Source: Pempheris klunzingeri
Taxonomy: Eukaryota > Chordata > Actinopteri > Acropomatiformes > Pempheridae
Length of the DNA stretch: 64,000 nucleotides
Reading direction: 5' to 3'
NCBI RefSeq assembly: GCF_042242105.1
Contig: NC_092028.1
Span: forward strand, 13,563,338-13,627,337
Both the position numbers and the translations under genes were made by a program. Positions 37,120-49,880 of the stretch are shown here, piece after piece. Each line of letters opens with the position of its first letter. Positions within the stretch are counted from its first letter, which is position 1. Under the pieces are notes generated by a model. The model saw only the letters and a list, made by a program, of their open reading frames with translations. It had not been told where the DNA came from and searched no databases.

Positions 37120-37850
37120 TTGATCAACAAGAATATTTATGTCCCTTATTTATCCGTCTCGCTCCTCAAGCTGGAGTCTTCTGGGCCTCTAAGCAATTAT
37201 GTACTTTTTCTGATTTTGTAACGCTTTACAAGGACCATCCCACACTGTAAATTGATCCGCTTTGCCTTTAAAGGGCAAATAAAATGTTTTAAAGGGAAGT
37301 TTTGTCTTTCCTTCACTGGTGGCTTTCTTGCCAAGACAGAGAGGGGGGATATGTGTTGTGACCACAAAGGAAGTCGATATCCTTCCACTGGCGGCAGCGG
37401 TGAACCTGAAAGGGAAGAGAGGTCTTTGAAGTGAGCAGAGCAGTGATGTTACCCTCTTTAGTGATGGGGTTGGGAGTACATTCACCAGTCCCATCTGCTG
37501 TGTGACAGTCAGTGCTTTCTGGTTACACCACTAGAGGACAGACTCCAGGCAGCGCTGCATGGAAACTTAGTGCCATCTGGCTGTGATCTTTCTCACTGTC
37601 TAAGGGCTTTCACTGTCACCTCGGATATCAGTTTCCTTTTCCATTATCTAACTTTTAATTGAATGATATAACATGAACCTATTCAAGGTCTCCATACAGC
37701 ACTAGAGGAGGATATGGTATATTTAACTGGCGTGAACCCAGACTTGAAGTGACACTTCACATCCAGGAAGCTCTCAGCTCAGAACATAATGTAACAACAT
37801 GGATTAAGAAAAACAGTCTGAAAATAAAAGAAAAAAGAAATTCACAATTT
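37120..37850 (+). other. PECAM1 3' UTR with candidate poly(A) signals
   Basis: The sequence after the PECAM1 stop holds no further open frame that looks real. Two AATAAA signals are present, at 37278-37283 and about 37823-37828. The first would give a 3' UTR of under 200 nt and the second one of about 720 nt. Which is used cannot be told from sequence alone. Confidence 0.5.
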
Positions 37851-40064
37851 TTCCAGCACTGTGGTTTCCTCAGATTGTTTGATGTGTTCAAACTCAAACA
37901 TGTTCAGTTTACATGATTATAAAATAGACCAAAACAGCAGTGTAGTGTCACATCTGAGAAGCTACATCCAGAGAGAGTCTGGTGCTTTTGCTTCAAAAAC
38001 GACTCAGAGGATTACTTGACTATTAAAATTGTTGTTTATTCATTCTCTACTGACTGACTCATAGATGAATTGGCTAAAGCCTTCTCCTCTAGTGTTTGTT
38101 TATCATCACAAAAAACCCTTTCGCATGAGCCGACCCCTGCAGCATAAATTGTAACATAACAGTCACTGCATTAAAGCATTAAAATGATCTTTCTTTAGAA
38201 TTATCTTGAACAATTGTGAGTGATAATAGAAAATCCTTTCACACAGGAGCTTTCCTTACCATATGATATTATATATTCTATATATAATTATGACATATAC
38301 ACCCATAGTGTGACACAGTGTACGACCTTTGTACATTTAGCATTACCACTAAACTAAAGTATTCTCACTTCACACCTGAACGTGACGGCTGTACAATACC
38401 TTATATTAAAAGTTTAGAAACGTGGGCCTGTTAAGAGGAATCTAAGATGCTGATCTTGTAATTTGTCTCAAACAACATTTTCTCAAACATTTTTCTGAAG
38501 TTGTCTCAGGTTTAAGTCCAGTCTGAGGACATTTCCTCCACACTGAAAGACACTGAAAATCAGACATGTGCATTGATGAAAGACTAAATCGGAGCTCAAA
38601 CAGCTCAATGAAGTGTTATTACATTAAAAGTTTTTAATTGATTTCCATTGATTTTTTTAATACTTTAATATGGCTGTGCGAAATGTTCTGATCCACTTTC
38701 AAAGACCTGTGAATGTCAAATCTGCACTGTCATCATTTTCTTAGCTTGACATTTTGCAGAAACCAGATCTTCACCTGTCAGCAGATGTAAGCTGAGCAAT
38801 TTACATAGGTGCTGCAGTGGACCTGAATTCGAGGGCATGCGTTGGGTTCTCTCAGTTCAAGGCAACTGCTGTCGACAGTCTGGATTATTAGGATCTGCGT
38901 TTTGACAGGAAGCTCTTAGGAACACTGAGCGTCAGATCAAATCCATGTGGGAGTCAGTAACACCTGACACCAGAGCTAACACCAGCAGCCTGCCACCGAC
39001 TCACACCCTTTCATCTCCATTCTTAGTGCAGACGAACATATAGACAGGTCTCGGAGATGAAGAGTTCATCTTCATTATCTGCCTGCCTGGAGTTTGTGCG
39101 TGTGCTTATGTATGTGTGTGAGACAATTCCCAGAAGTGTCTAATCTCCTCTCCTCCTGCATCTCTGAGCTTTGTTCACCACTGCAATTGTGCTAAGTCTT
39201 CACAAATGTCTGCGCAGTATGTGACACCAGGGTGTGGTACAATATTTCCAGGGTTTGCACCATTCCCACAGGCCCTGCAGCGCTCGTACGCAGATTGTTT
39301 AGTGTGCTTCTCGGCCTCTGTGAGGTCCTCAGAGGCATCTATGAATGGATACGGCTTCAGCTCCGAGGTGCCAAAATGAAAACTCACCCCTGCTCTGAGG
39401 ATAGGGCCATGTCTCAGTCAGCTCGTGGTTTATTAATCAAATTACTTAACCAGGAGTCTGGCCTTGACAGGAGGGAACAGCATATTCTGAGCAACAGCAG
39501 TCCAGCTCACGGGAACTGATACTGTGTTACATGAATATCAAGAGTGTAAGTTATACTGTATCAGAGTTGTTTGAAATAGGTGACTGGGGTATAATTAGTG
39601 GGCAGAGAAAAGCAAAGCCTTATCTCTGATTTGTTTTAATTTTGGATACAAAAAAAAACTAAAAGACAAAACCACAAAGTCATCAGCACCCGTTTTAAGC
39701 AGTGTGTTTGCAAGGGGTGCAAAACTGTGTGTGCAGCTGACGGAGAAGAAGAAGAAGAAGAAGAAGAAGAAGAAGAGGGTGCTTTGAGTTCATTTTAGAC
39801 ACCCTACACTTTGCCCAAGCATGGTGCTGCTCTGCCTTCAGATCGTAACTGTCTGTCAGCTCTGCCAGGGGGAAGATGGCGGATTTACTACTGTTCCCAA
39901 AGGCACGATGTGTGAGGTCATGCACCCTCGCGAAACCTCTGGGACTCCTGTTACAAGTAGGCACCCGCCATCAACCCCAGAAAGTTCAGTCATGTCATCA
40001 GTGCTTCTGGTGGCGGCAGTGGGTAGCTGAGGAAAAGGGTCTGGTTATACATACATACTCTCAG
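37851..40064. other. Intergenic, no gene recognised
   Basis: AT-rich sequence with no supported gene. It holds a (GAA)n microsatellite at 39743-39776 that creates a false poly-Leu reading frame on the reverse strand. Confidence 0.5.
39743..39776 (+). repeat. (GAA)n trinucleotide microsatellite
   Basis: About eleven GAA units in a row, in intergenic sequence. Confidence 0.9.
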
Positions 40065-40068
40065 TTGT

Positions 40069-40205
40069 CATTTTATTAGGTACACCTGGCTAAAACTAGC
40101 GCTGTCTCATGCAACAGCCCTGCAATAAACCTTCCTCTCATGAAGGCTACAATCAGTTTTTCATTGTTTTAATGTAGTTTGTGGTGCTGTTGAGTACTGT
40201 GTTAT
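40069..40205 (+). repeat. Interspersed element beginning TTTATTAGGTACACC
   Basis: CATTTTATTAGGTACACCTG, CCCTGCAATAAACCTTCC, TCATGAAGGCTACAATCAG and AGTTTGTGGTGCTGTTGAG match a dispersed teleost repeat that I recognise. It is short and non-coding. Confidence 0.5.
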
Positions 40206-40714
40206 TCTGGAAGGTGTTTTCATTATTTTGTGAGGTTACAGGTTAGGTTACAGTGACAGGTTGCTTGTGCAGGTCCAGTCAAGTCCTCTGTCCCGTCTTT
40301 GTTGCTGCACGTACGCTGTTCGTGTCTCCGCCATGTAACCCGATCTGTGTCGGCCCCCCTCCTGTATCTGGAGCACAACTCGTGAACTGCCATTGGCTGC
40401 TGTGCTAAAATTAGCATATTGACCCCTGTGAAATGCATTCTGGGAATATCCTCTCTTTGACTTAGCCTTATGCGGCCAGGGCTGTTTGCAGTCTTCAGAT
40501 GCAGCAGTGAGGTCATCATGTAGACCTCATCTTTCTTCTCCCTGCAGAGGAACGTCTATGGAGATGTTCTCAGCCACCATGTAATTATCCTGAATTCATG
40601 TGACTTTATTGCACTTCATATTGATATCATTTTATCATAGTTCATTATATATTGTGCACATATACTGTATCACTACCTGTGCATTATTGGAATCATGGTG
40701 CAGGAGCAGCATTG

Positions 40715-41090
40715 GAAGAAACATTAAGATCTTCTCCTTAAGTAAAAGTAGCAATAACACAATTTAAAATATCTATAACTATATCTATAACACAATTTAA
40801 AAATACTTTATCTTATACTATTATATGATTGTTATTGTTTCAGTAACATGTAAGATGCATATAGATACTTTAAATTATTTCTATACTGTCATATGGTTTA
40901 ATAATGTATATTTTAATTCAATTTTGTTTTCAAATCTCAATTTGCAAAGTAATTAGCAATTACAGGTAACTAAATAACAGCAGTGGAGTAAAAAAAAAAA
41001 AAGTACATGTAACTTAGCATTGTACCTCAAAACTGTACTTGAATAACTGTACGTTGTTACTTTTCTCCAATACTGAATAGTAGGGGAGGT
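40715..41090. repeat. AAGTAAAAGTAC-family repeat copy
   Basis: The left part has CTTAAGTAAAAGTAGCAATA. The right part has AAAGTACATGTAACTTAGCA, CCTCAAAACTGTACTTGAAT and GTTACTTTTCTCCAATACTG. The same family is present at 59,255-59,875. The middle is very AT-rich and degraded. Confidence 0.5.
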
Positions 41091-42902
41091 GGTAGTTAAG
41101 ACATAAAAATAAAATCACTGTCTGCACCCGCTAATTTATCCACCCCAAAAACTTAAATCATGTCACGCAGCAACTTTTAAAGGGAATGAAAGAAGAAATG
41201 ATGAAGGCAGATGAGTTCAGCACCAAATCAAGTTTTTATTACAAGCATTTTTATTTCTATTTTACATTCATATAATGGGTGTATTTGAGGAACAGTTATA
41301 CAGCACATCTAGATATATAGTATTAATTTCCCTCGCCACAGTACAGGAATACAATCATACATAATGCAACAAGACTATGAAGCAACGGCAAAAACAAAAA
41401 GGCAAATAAAACTGTTTCTAACATTCATAATTTATTAGAATATTAGCTTTAATTGGTCGATATACAATATGGAAACTGTGACCTCATTAAATATCAAGCC
41501 TTAGTATAAAATGAATTGGGAATCCGTAGAGTTATATATCAAAAGGGTATTTCATGGCCCATTTGTCTTCCTGTACACCCCTCACTGGTAAGACGCTCAT
41601 TACAGAGTCGTGCTGGGGGTGCACGGGGTGAGTACCTGCAGTGGGGCACAGTCTAGGTCAAACCAATTAAACCGTACAGACATATCACTGCACAACATGC
41701 AAGTTTCAGGAAACTGGTGCAAAATAGTGCCGAATGGTGCCATAGATCCAATAGTAATTCACTCGTGCTTTATTCTTGTCTGTGAATGTCACTGTGCTGT
41801 CCAAAGGCTGGAGGCTAAAGGCAGCTCAGGAACACCATTGTGTGACTGTGTGATACTCCATTGTCCTTCATATGCTGAGTAAAGGTTAGATTTAGTAAGT
41901 CCACCTGTTCGGTGTCCTCCATCTTTCATTGCTTAAGCTCTCACAGATCCAGGAAATTAATTCATCATAACCTTGTGCAACCTGGTCAGAGCGCACAGCC
42001 GCAGCAGTGAAGGAGGAGGTTCTCTGGACGCTCGTCCTCTGACCACTTGCCAAGACGCACGCCCTCATTGTGCAATCAGGCATCAACAAATTAGGCTCAA
42101 CTTTTAACCTCTGACCTCCTTTTCCGTGGATGCAGGCTTCGGCTAAGGTAACCCTATCCTCACACAAACATTCAGCCAGCATTGGTGCTACTCCCTCTCC
42201 CCTCTGCGTTAAGTCAGAGCCTCTTGCTCTCACTGTGTCCGGGACAGCTGCAGCGCCTGTTTAATGCCTTTACCTCTTTACACGGGAGCCTTCTTTATAC
42301 TTTATCAATGTCAGCAACAGCGTCTCTCAATGGGGTAGCAGCTTTTTCCCCTCATCTTCAATTGGGCCACTGGATGACATACAAATAACTATTCTGAACA
42401 GTCTGTAAAATCCTTGAACCGTCCCGTGGGGCTATTTATTCAAAGCTGTGCTGGAGGCCTTTTAATTTTGGGTTGCACAGGTCACTGGAAAATATTAGAC
42501 TGTAAAGTGTTTATGAGGAGATATGCACAGTCGAGAGGTGCCCGGGTTCAAATGCTCTGCCCTCTCTTGTGCCAACATTTAGACACGGCCTGAGCAGTTA
42601 TATTTCTGTCGGAACAAAAAACACATTTACACTCTCGGTGGGCTGCCTGCAGAGTTCATTCACCTCCACCAGTCTGCACCGGTTACTCTTTAGATCTACA
42701 TGACATTAATTATTCTGATTTAAAACAGTGTTAATATCTACATTTTACCTGAAACCCAGATGAATTGAACAGAGGTATGAGTTTTACTTTAAATCATGTA
42801 CATTAGACCGTAGAACTGAACACACTCTCTCCTTTCTAGCTGCTGTCTGATGTAACCACGGCTCTCTATGACCACAAAATGACCTAACTCCACAGGAGAC
42901 AA
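41091..42902. other. Intergenic, no gene recognised
   Basis: An AGTTTTTATT near 41,231 could be a reverse-strand poly(A) signal, and a 113-codon reverse frame lies at 41892-42233, but that frame has no recognisable domain. I do not call a gene. Confidence 0.45.
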
Positions 42903-43010
42903 GGGGCAGCATGGTGGTGTGGTGGTTAGCACTGTTGCCTCATAGCAAGAAGGTTCCAGGTTTGAATCTGCTGCCTTTCTGTGTGAAGTTTGCTTACATG
43001 GCTGTAAGTA
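42903..43010 (+). repeat. Interspersed element with tRNA-like promoter boxes (SINE-like)
   Basis: GGTGTGGTGGTTAGCACTG resembles a pol III A box and GGTTTGAATC (42959-42968) a B box, with the familiar teleost context TTGCCTCATAGCAAGAAGG and TTTCTGTGTGAAGTTTGC. The 3' part diverges. It is not a functional tRNA: no cloverleaf closes. Confidence 0.5.
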
Positions 43011-45325
43011 AGTCTGATTCAGGTATAAACCAGACCTTGAGCTCCTGTGGGGTCTATAGGCTCATCTTCTAAAATTTAATTACAATATGTTAATTCCAGT
43101 AAATATGTCAGATCCACAAAACTGGGGAACCCAGAAGCAACAGGTATAAAAGCAGCGACGATATCCTGCCTTTTATTCCCTGTGCGTCAAGCTCTAAAAA
43201 CTATGATGTGACATCAGGGTAATTTCTTTATATTTTTTGGCCACAGAAGACATTAAACCACTCCTTGTGACAATTAAACTAAACTGCGTATAATCACTTG
43301 AGTGTCCCTTTAACTCCCATGTTTAAGTGATAAGAATATTGTCAAATATTATTATTAATATATTTATTATTATATTATTATAAATGAGACTATCAGTGAG
43401 TTTTTGAAAAACTAAATCTAAAAAAAATGTCTTATTTCAATAGCATATATAATATATAATAGCGTTAAAAAGAACACATATTCACCCAGTCTGTGGTAAT
43501 GAATATGGACCAATTCCCATGGAAACTATCTGCTCATGACTGCGACGTTCAGCAACTTAAGAGCCCGGAGGCATGGGAACCATGACGGCCATGCCATGTA
43601 TGTCAGGCCAGATGGCTGTTGGGCTCATTTTCAACAGCAAATGGCTCGATTTACTTTTGGTTGGCTTGTCTAATGCGCTCGCTTGGCTCTGTGTGGGACT
43701 CTCATGCATTTGTGAATGCTGCTCACGTCAACTGATCCTGTAGCCTCCATCCACACGAGGATCTTCTAAGAGCGCGATGCTCATTAATAGGCACACAGCT
43801 TTTGCTGTGTTAGTGGCTAATTTGTTTAAGTGATGAAGCAAATATTAAGGAAGGAATTTGTTTTTCTCAAATGCATAATGAAGAACATTCACTGGCCTTC
43901 ATTATGTTTTCCATCAGAACCACATTATTTTATTCAAAGTATTAAATTGCAGTAATTCTGGTGTAGCCATTCATGCTCAAACCTGACATACTGTATATTC
44001 TTAATATCATGTTACTGTTGTATAAAAGTGCTGGCACATGAAGTCGCCATACAGCTGTAGTAGTTACCTGAATGTCTCTTCAGCTCAGAACTGAAGTCAG
44101 TCCTCAGACTTCTTATCCGATACTACAGCAAATATCTAATCTAGTTTTTAAATGCTGAGGTGAATATCAGGGTCATTATGTTTCATTTAAATCACTAACA
44201 AGTGGTTCACAGTGACTTATTGTGTGAGTTTCCCAAGATGGAAGCATCATGGTATCCCTCTTTCTCGCCGACCGACAGAGGATTACTTGCTCCTGATTTA
44301 GATTCCAACTCCTCTTTCTCACCCCAATGCGCGTGCAGTAACCAGACACTTTTCAGGCCGAGCGAGTGTCTCCCACTGGGCCTGTGGGCATCCAGAAAGA
44401 GCCTAATCCCTGCGAGCGCTTACCGTCCAGCGATCCAGGTGTGTTCATATTCTATTAAGAAACACACCGCTGCTCCTGTTGTCACCCACGGGGCTGCATG
44501 TGCCCCGGACAGCAGGCTGGTTTCTGAGAAAAGGTTTGCAAAGCCTCGCAAGAGGGGCAGACAACAACAGGCACTGTTTTTTTTTTTTTTAAACATGTAC
44601 CCTCCAACAGCCTGGCAGAAGCTCTGCTTCACTTCCTTTTTAAAATTCCTGCTAAGAGTCACAACAAAGCTGTGAAACTACACTATGTCCACGCATACGT
44701 ATGGATTATTCTAACTGAATTTTCACAGATACATGTGAGTTGTGTTACACTGACCTTTTTAGACGGCAATGTTTATGAGGATGGCAGCCTGCATTCATAA
44801 CATGCTTCACAGCTCTTATTTTTAGGCAATGGAGTCACCAACCTGCCTCCTACCTGCATCACGCGAGTCAGTTGAGTGTTAAGGAATGCATAGCTGGCTT
44901 TTTGGTAACATGTATAGCCCAGTGATAAGCTCCTGTGGCAGGTCGCTATTAAAATTGTCATTCTTTCGGCCTCAGCTTCGTGCGTCCTGAACTGTTTGTC
45001 TCTGGATACCTGGCTGCATAGCGCCGATGTTCTGTGGTAAAGTAACACAAATGGATCGGATTGTCAAACTGTACTTTGTTGATCAGAAATGTCAGTATTA
45101 GAAAATATATACAACAAGGTTTTAAGAAGGTTTAAAGATGAACGTTAAAACATTTACAGTGAAAATCTTATCAATTTTAGTCTCAGATTTAAATGGATAA
45201 AATAAACTATATATGCAGGTCCTGTTTTAGGCAACTAATGAAGTAAACGTTTTGCAGAGCCAAGCTACCTGCATGTGCATTGTATGTGTGTATATAAAAA
45301 GGGATGAAGAGTTTGTGAGCAAGTG

Positions 45326-45353
45326 CACACACACACACACACACACACACACA
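45326..45353 (+). repeat. (CA)n microsatellite
   Basis: An uninterrupted CA run of about 28 bp. Confidence 0.9.
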
Positions 45354-47078
45354 ACTGTACGTATCGATCGTCCAGAAAAAACGTTCCTACCAAAAAAAGA
45401 AAGAAAAAGAAGAGAAACATGTCTGTTGTGTAAATTTGCTGCATGTGTATCAGTTCGATTGATTCCAGTATTGACACACATGGCTGTCACTGAGGACGCT
45501 GAGGTCATGTCCTCTGTATCTGTACTTATTCATGTTTTAAGGGAATGTGGGGTTTATAACAGCCTGCGGGGAATTAACATTGTGCCATTAAAAATTAACA
45601 CTTGGTAGATTTTTTTAGCTGATTCAGTGCTGCATTCTTAACTCTGACTTTATTTTAGGCCAACAGAAAACGCAGACATAATCTCAGTCCTCACAGTCTG
45701 ACGGGAGTTTAGAAACAAAATCTAAATGCTTTAAACATTCATGTAGAGAAAAAAAAACTGGGAATAACATAGTGGTGAATATAAAAAATCCTTTATTGGT
45801 TTGTGAATGAATAAGTATTCATCTTGGGAGATACAATTTACAGGCAATATAATTGAACAGTCACATTAATGAGTGTAATATAAATCCTGGCTGCAGCGCT
45901 GAACAGACAACATCACAGGATTACTGAGCAGGATAGAAGTGAGGCTTCCCCGAGCCTTTAGACACTGTAATCACAAAGACATGGTCATGTTAATAAAGCA
46001 TACATCCTAGTAATACATACCGGAGGCCATATTGAGCTACTAAAAGGTCACATTGAGGGAACACATACATGAAATATCTTATTTGTCCCTTTTCTGTCGT
46101 TTATTGTGGCTGCTGACAATATCTTTGGCGATGTCCAGCACGCCTGAATGTTTTTCACTCTGACTTCTCGGTAATTTCACAGATCATAACATCCCACAAC
46201 CACCTTAAAGGGCTGATAGAGAGCAAGGAGGAGGCAGCCTGGGACTGTGTACGGACAGAAGCCGTAACTCGTGGGACTCCTCGCTGGCATTTGTCCAGGA
46301 GCTGTGCTGTAACATACAAATATTTTCCACAGCCTTTAGGTTCTGGTTTCTTGTGGTGAGGAAGTCTCTGCGGAGAGGAGCGAGGAAAGCAGGAAGGAGT
46401 ATCACCATTGCTCAGGGACACCCCTCCCTCCCGCACCCCCTCACTGCCATATAAGCAACTGTGACACCCGATAGCTGCTTCTAAAAGCCTCTTCCTCAAG
46501 CTGTGAACATTCAGATAGTCTCTCTTCAGTTTGTCTAGACATTAGCTCTAAGCCTCTTTCCCCTGTTCCTCCTGTTTAGATAGCAGTGGCACAGCGAGGT
46601 GATGAATCATAATTGATGTTGGCATTCAGAGCGGGGGTCACCTCTTACCAGCCAGCTGAATTACAGAGATGAATTGATCACCTCCTCCTCCATGGCAGTC
46701 ATATGATCTCCTTACTTTGGAAATAAAAAGACACTCAGTTGTTGTATGAAGGCAAAGGTGACTGAGCCTTTAAGGTGATGAATAACATGGACTCCAAATA
46801 AGAAAGCGTACAGAATGTGTAGCTGCACGTTAGAATAGCTCCACATGACAACAGAGGAGATCGAGCTCTGGGGCGAGGTCATACCTTAAGTGGTTGGAGC
46901 TGGGGCGAGAAACAAAAACCCGATGATGGCAGCTGCACTATTTCCTCTGCTGTTACGCTGGCAGCATCTTTGACATGCCCAAGTTCTCTTCTAAAGGTTT
47001 TGTGAACCAGTTAAATCCAGCGCTGCCCATCATAGAGGTCTGTCTGGGGACAGCTGTTGTCACCATGTTACAGCACCA

Positions 47079-47084
<6 letters not shown>

Positions 47085-47115
<31 letters not shown>
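47085..47115 (+). repeat. (CA)n microsatellite
   Basis: An uninterrupted CA run of about 31 bp, about 0.9 kb upstream of the PPP1R27 TATA box. Confidence 0.9.
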
Positions 47116-47117
<2 letters not shown>

Positions 47118-47819
47118 TATGTCACTCAGAGGTAAAAACCTGTTATTCATTGTACTTGTCATTGTGGAGATCTATGTGTGTCAATCTTATGTAGAAAGTT
47201 GTAGTTTGTTTTTTTTTCCCGCAAAAGCTCAGTGTTGTAAATAGCTGTGTTTCTGGCAACCATGTGACTTTTTGGTGGCATTTAAAGGGAGAGGTTACAT
47301 TTAGTGGCCCCAGTTTGTCATGACTACGCTCCCACACATGACCTCCTCGAGTGGGTTGCTTTTATTGGCGTATCTGGTTGTAACAGTGCAAAGGGCGAGC
47401 GGCACATGACGGACCTGCAGGTCAATGGGGAACATGAGAAGGAATGTGGATGAATGGACTGAAAACCATCAGAAGCACTGGAGACATTACTGACATTTAA
47501 TCTGCAAGTAAAAGGCGTGCTCACTCTCTAATAACTTATGTTGCGCCATCGGTAAGCAGACAAATCAACAACACATGACACAATCACATCATGTGCTATT
47601 GCTGTGTGCTGTTTATTTGTCCTGCAATACATCTCTCTAATTAATAGAACCAAACCAATGTGATTCACAGAAAACTGACTTAAACCTAAGTGGGCTCCTG
47701 TGCGTTTGAAGTATAGTCTCCTCCTTCTGGCAGTATTTAGCCCCGATAATAAACCTATGTGTTCAGATGTTTATCTGGGGAGATGTTTATGTCTCAAGCA
47801 AGACCCAGAGGGAACATTT

Positions 47820-48342
47820 TGGTTGTCAACATTTTTAACGATCTCAGGGAGGGTGCAGTGTCTCTGGACATGTGATTGAAACAGTGGGAGGGGCCGGACG
47901 AGGACCACTCATTTCTAAGCTGAAGTCACTGGATATTAAGGCCCTAAAATAGCCCCACAGAGGGTATATAGGAGTCCTCTCCCACTTGCGTCGTCAGACA
48001 ATGGTTCTGCGCAACAGCAAACACAGTGTGCAAAAGACAGTTTCAAATTCAGATGGAAGAAATTCACAACAGACAAGAAAAAGGGGACCACACAAGCTAG
48101 AAGACGGAGATTGGAACATAGTGAAGTGAAACAGAAGATTTCAGAAGTTTTATTCTGCAGTAACAGCAGGAGACACTCCAGCTGGGAACTAAAAGGATAA
48201 CAAGCAAGCGAGGAGAGGAAAGAAAGGAGACAGAGCAAAGGATACTGCTCTTTTATTGGATTGGTGCGCTCTCTTGGATCTCTCTCTTCCCTCCTCCTGG
48301 GGTGACAGCAAAGGGGGAGGCAGAGCCGCAACCAGGGCAGGG
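47820..48342 (+). promoter_or_regulatory. PPP1R27 promoter (TATA type) and 5' leader
   Basis: TATATA at 47965-47970 predicts a start near 47995-48000. A CArG/MEF2-like stretch, CCTAAAATAG (about 47942-47951), lies just upstream, and CATGTG and CACTTG E-boxes flank it, which is consistent with muscle expression. The leader up to the ATG at 48343 has a short upstream ORF, 48001-48129 (42 codons), and an overlapping one at 48053-48100. The motifs are visible; their use is inferred. Confidence 0.55.
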
Positions 48343-49880
48343 ATGAAGTACAACTACCATGTACCAGTGTCAACGTACACACGGAGTTCACAGTACACAC
48401 CGACATACCACTCACCTACATACTACACACCCTCACATTACACACCGACACACTACACATCCACATATACCTCTACAGCAAAGTACACCCCGACACAGTA
48501 CAGCACGACTCATTACACCCCATCGCATTACACGTCCACTTACAAGTCTGCGTCCACATACGTCCCCTCGTACAGCAAAGGCTCAAGGTACAGTTCAACA
48601 CAGCGCACACAAGCGCAGGAAATTCCTGCCCCCGTCATACCCGTCGCACCAGCAAAGAGAACTGTACACTTCCCCAATGACATCATCTTCCAGGACATCG
48701 TGAGACGAGGAGATTTGGAGCAAATCGGTCGGTTCATGAGAGCGAGGAAGGTTCGCGTGGACACTCTCTTCCACTCAGGTGAGCAAAGTCTCCACAGCTT
48801 TTACTTTTTTGCCACATTGCCTGCAGGTGTTCATGGCTTTGAATAGAAATGTGCAGTGAGGATCAAGGAGGCAGAACTGTTTTAAACGTCAGTCACTGAC
48901 TTGCATTGGGTGCGTGGCTGTGTAGAGCAGTGCAGGACTGATGGAGTCTTATATGCAGGTATGGCAGCACTCCATGAAGCTGTGCTCACAGGAAACCTGG
49001 AGGTGGTGAAGTTGCTGATGAAATACGGCGCCGATGTTCATCAGAGAGATGAGGATGGCTGGACGCCACTTCACATGGCCTGCAGTGACGGCTACCCAGA
49101 AATTGCCAGGTAACACATGACTTTTTGACCTTTTGAGGCTCAATCAGTGGTGCTTTTCTTTGCACTGATCACACAGAGCAAAACATGAAGGAGAAACCAG
49201 CATCTACTGCTGGTTTCTCAAAAGCAAAATCAAACGTTTTCCTATAAAACACGCACCTTTAATTTTAATATGGAACAGAGAGAGAGACGTTTGAAACCAC
49301 AGTAATGTGACACTGAAATGTTGCACATTTTCTATGAAATATAGGCTAGTATTCAGCATCAAGCAACTCCAGGGAGGGAAAATATTACGGGGGTATTTTG
49401 TGTTGAATTATATCTACAAGTCACTCAATATCCTCCTTTAAATCAAGTATTTGTAATGATTTAAATTATTCACTTTATTATTTGGTTTTACTACAAGGCA
49501 CTTTGTAACTTTGATTTGACAGATGCTATATTTTTATTGTTATCATTATTAGTAGTAGTAGTAATAGAAGTAGTATTAGTATAAGGGAAAATGAAGCAAA
49601 ATGAACCACAACTGAAACTGAATTTTGACCGAATTATTCTGAGGTCTTTGAAACAAATCACAGCCAGTGAAGAAGATCACTTGCAGAAATGATAACCTTT
49701 GCCGTGTTTTCTATCTGGGGATCTCTGCTTAATAACGCTCTGCTTCATGCTCCACGCAGATATCTGCTGGCGATGGGAGCCAGCACGGAGGCAGAGAACG
49801 AAAGTGGAGAGAAGCCTGCGGACCTCATCGACCCAGACTGCAAAGAGCTGGCCAAACTGTTTGAGACTGGCTGCGTGTGA
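48343..49880 (+). CDS. ppp1r27: Protein phosphatase 1 regulatory subunit 27 (dysferlin-interacting protein 1), 3 exons
   Basis: PPP1R27 binds and inhibits the PP1 catalytic subunit and is reported as a dysferlin-interacting muscle protein. Exons 48343-48778, 48959-49109 and 49760-49880 join to 235 residues (human about 154). The PP1-docking RVxF motif is R106-T-V-H-F110, followed by FPND as in human. Ankyrin repeats fill about residues 147-225 (AALHEAV, YGADVHQRDEDGWTPLH, ACSDGYPEIARYLLAMGAS), then DLIDPD and KELAKLFE as in the human C-terminus. The ATG at 48343 was chosen because it is the first in-frame ATG and has G at -3. Residues 1-90 form a Tyr/Thr/Ser/Pro/His-rich extension absent from the human protein as I know it. 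Introns are GT-AG. A TATA box and a 5' leader with a uORF lie upstream. Confidence 0.93.

Larger units (their letters stand above)
43011..47819. other. Intergenic, no gene recognised
   Basis: No supported gene. It contains (CA)n runs at 45326-45353 and 47085-47115 and an AT-rich ATTATT run near 43,345-43,385. A CTTTATTGG near 45,791 could be a reverse-strand poly(A) signal, and open frames reach 157 codons (44202-44675), but none shows a recognisable domain or exon structure. Confidence 0.45.

Noticed and set aside
39695-39964. Reverse-strand poly-Leu frame
   Set aside because: It is produced by the (GAA)n microsatellite.
41892-42233. Reverse-strand 113-codon frame with a possible poly(A) signal downstream
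   Set aside because: No domain or upstream exon can be found; the T-rich signal could be chance.
42903-43010. Possible tRNA gene
   Set aside because: A- and B-box-like motifs are present, but no cloverleaf with an anticodon arm forms; it fits a SINE-like repeat.
46155-46499. Reverse-strand 114-codon frame
   Set aside because: Unrecognised and without exon structure, although a reverse-strand poly(A)-like motif lies near 45,791.
48256-48342. Extension of PPP1R27 upstream of 48343
   Set aside because: The frame is open but has no ATG; only a TTG is available, so the leader reading is not supported.
48359-48703. 114-codon His/Thr-rich frame overlapping PPP1R27 exon 1
   Set aside because: It is a shadow of the Tyr/Thr repeats in another frame; the frame with the RVxF motif and correct splice is the real one.
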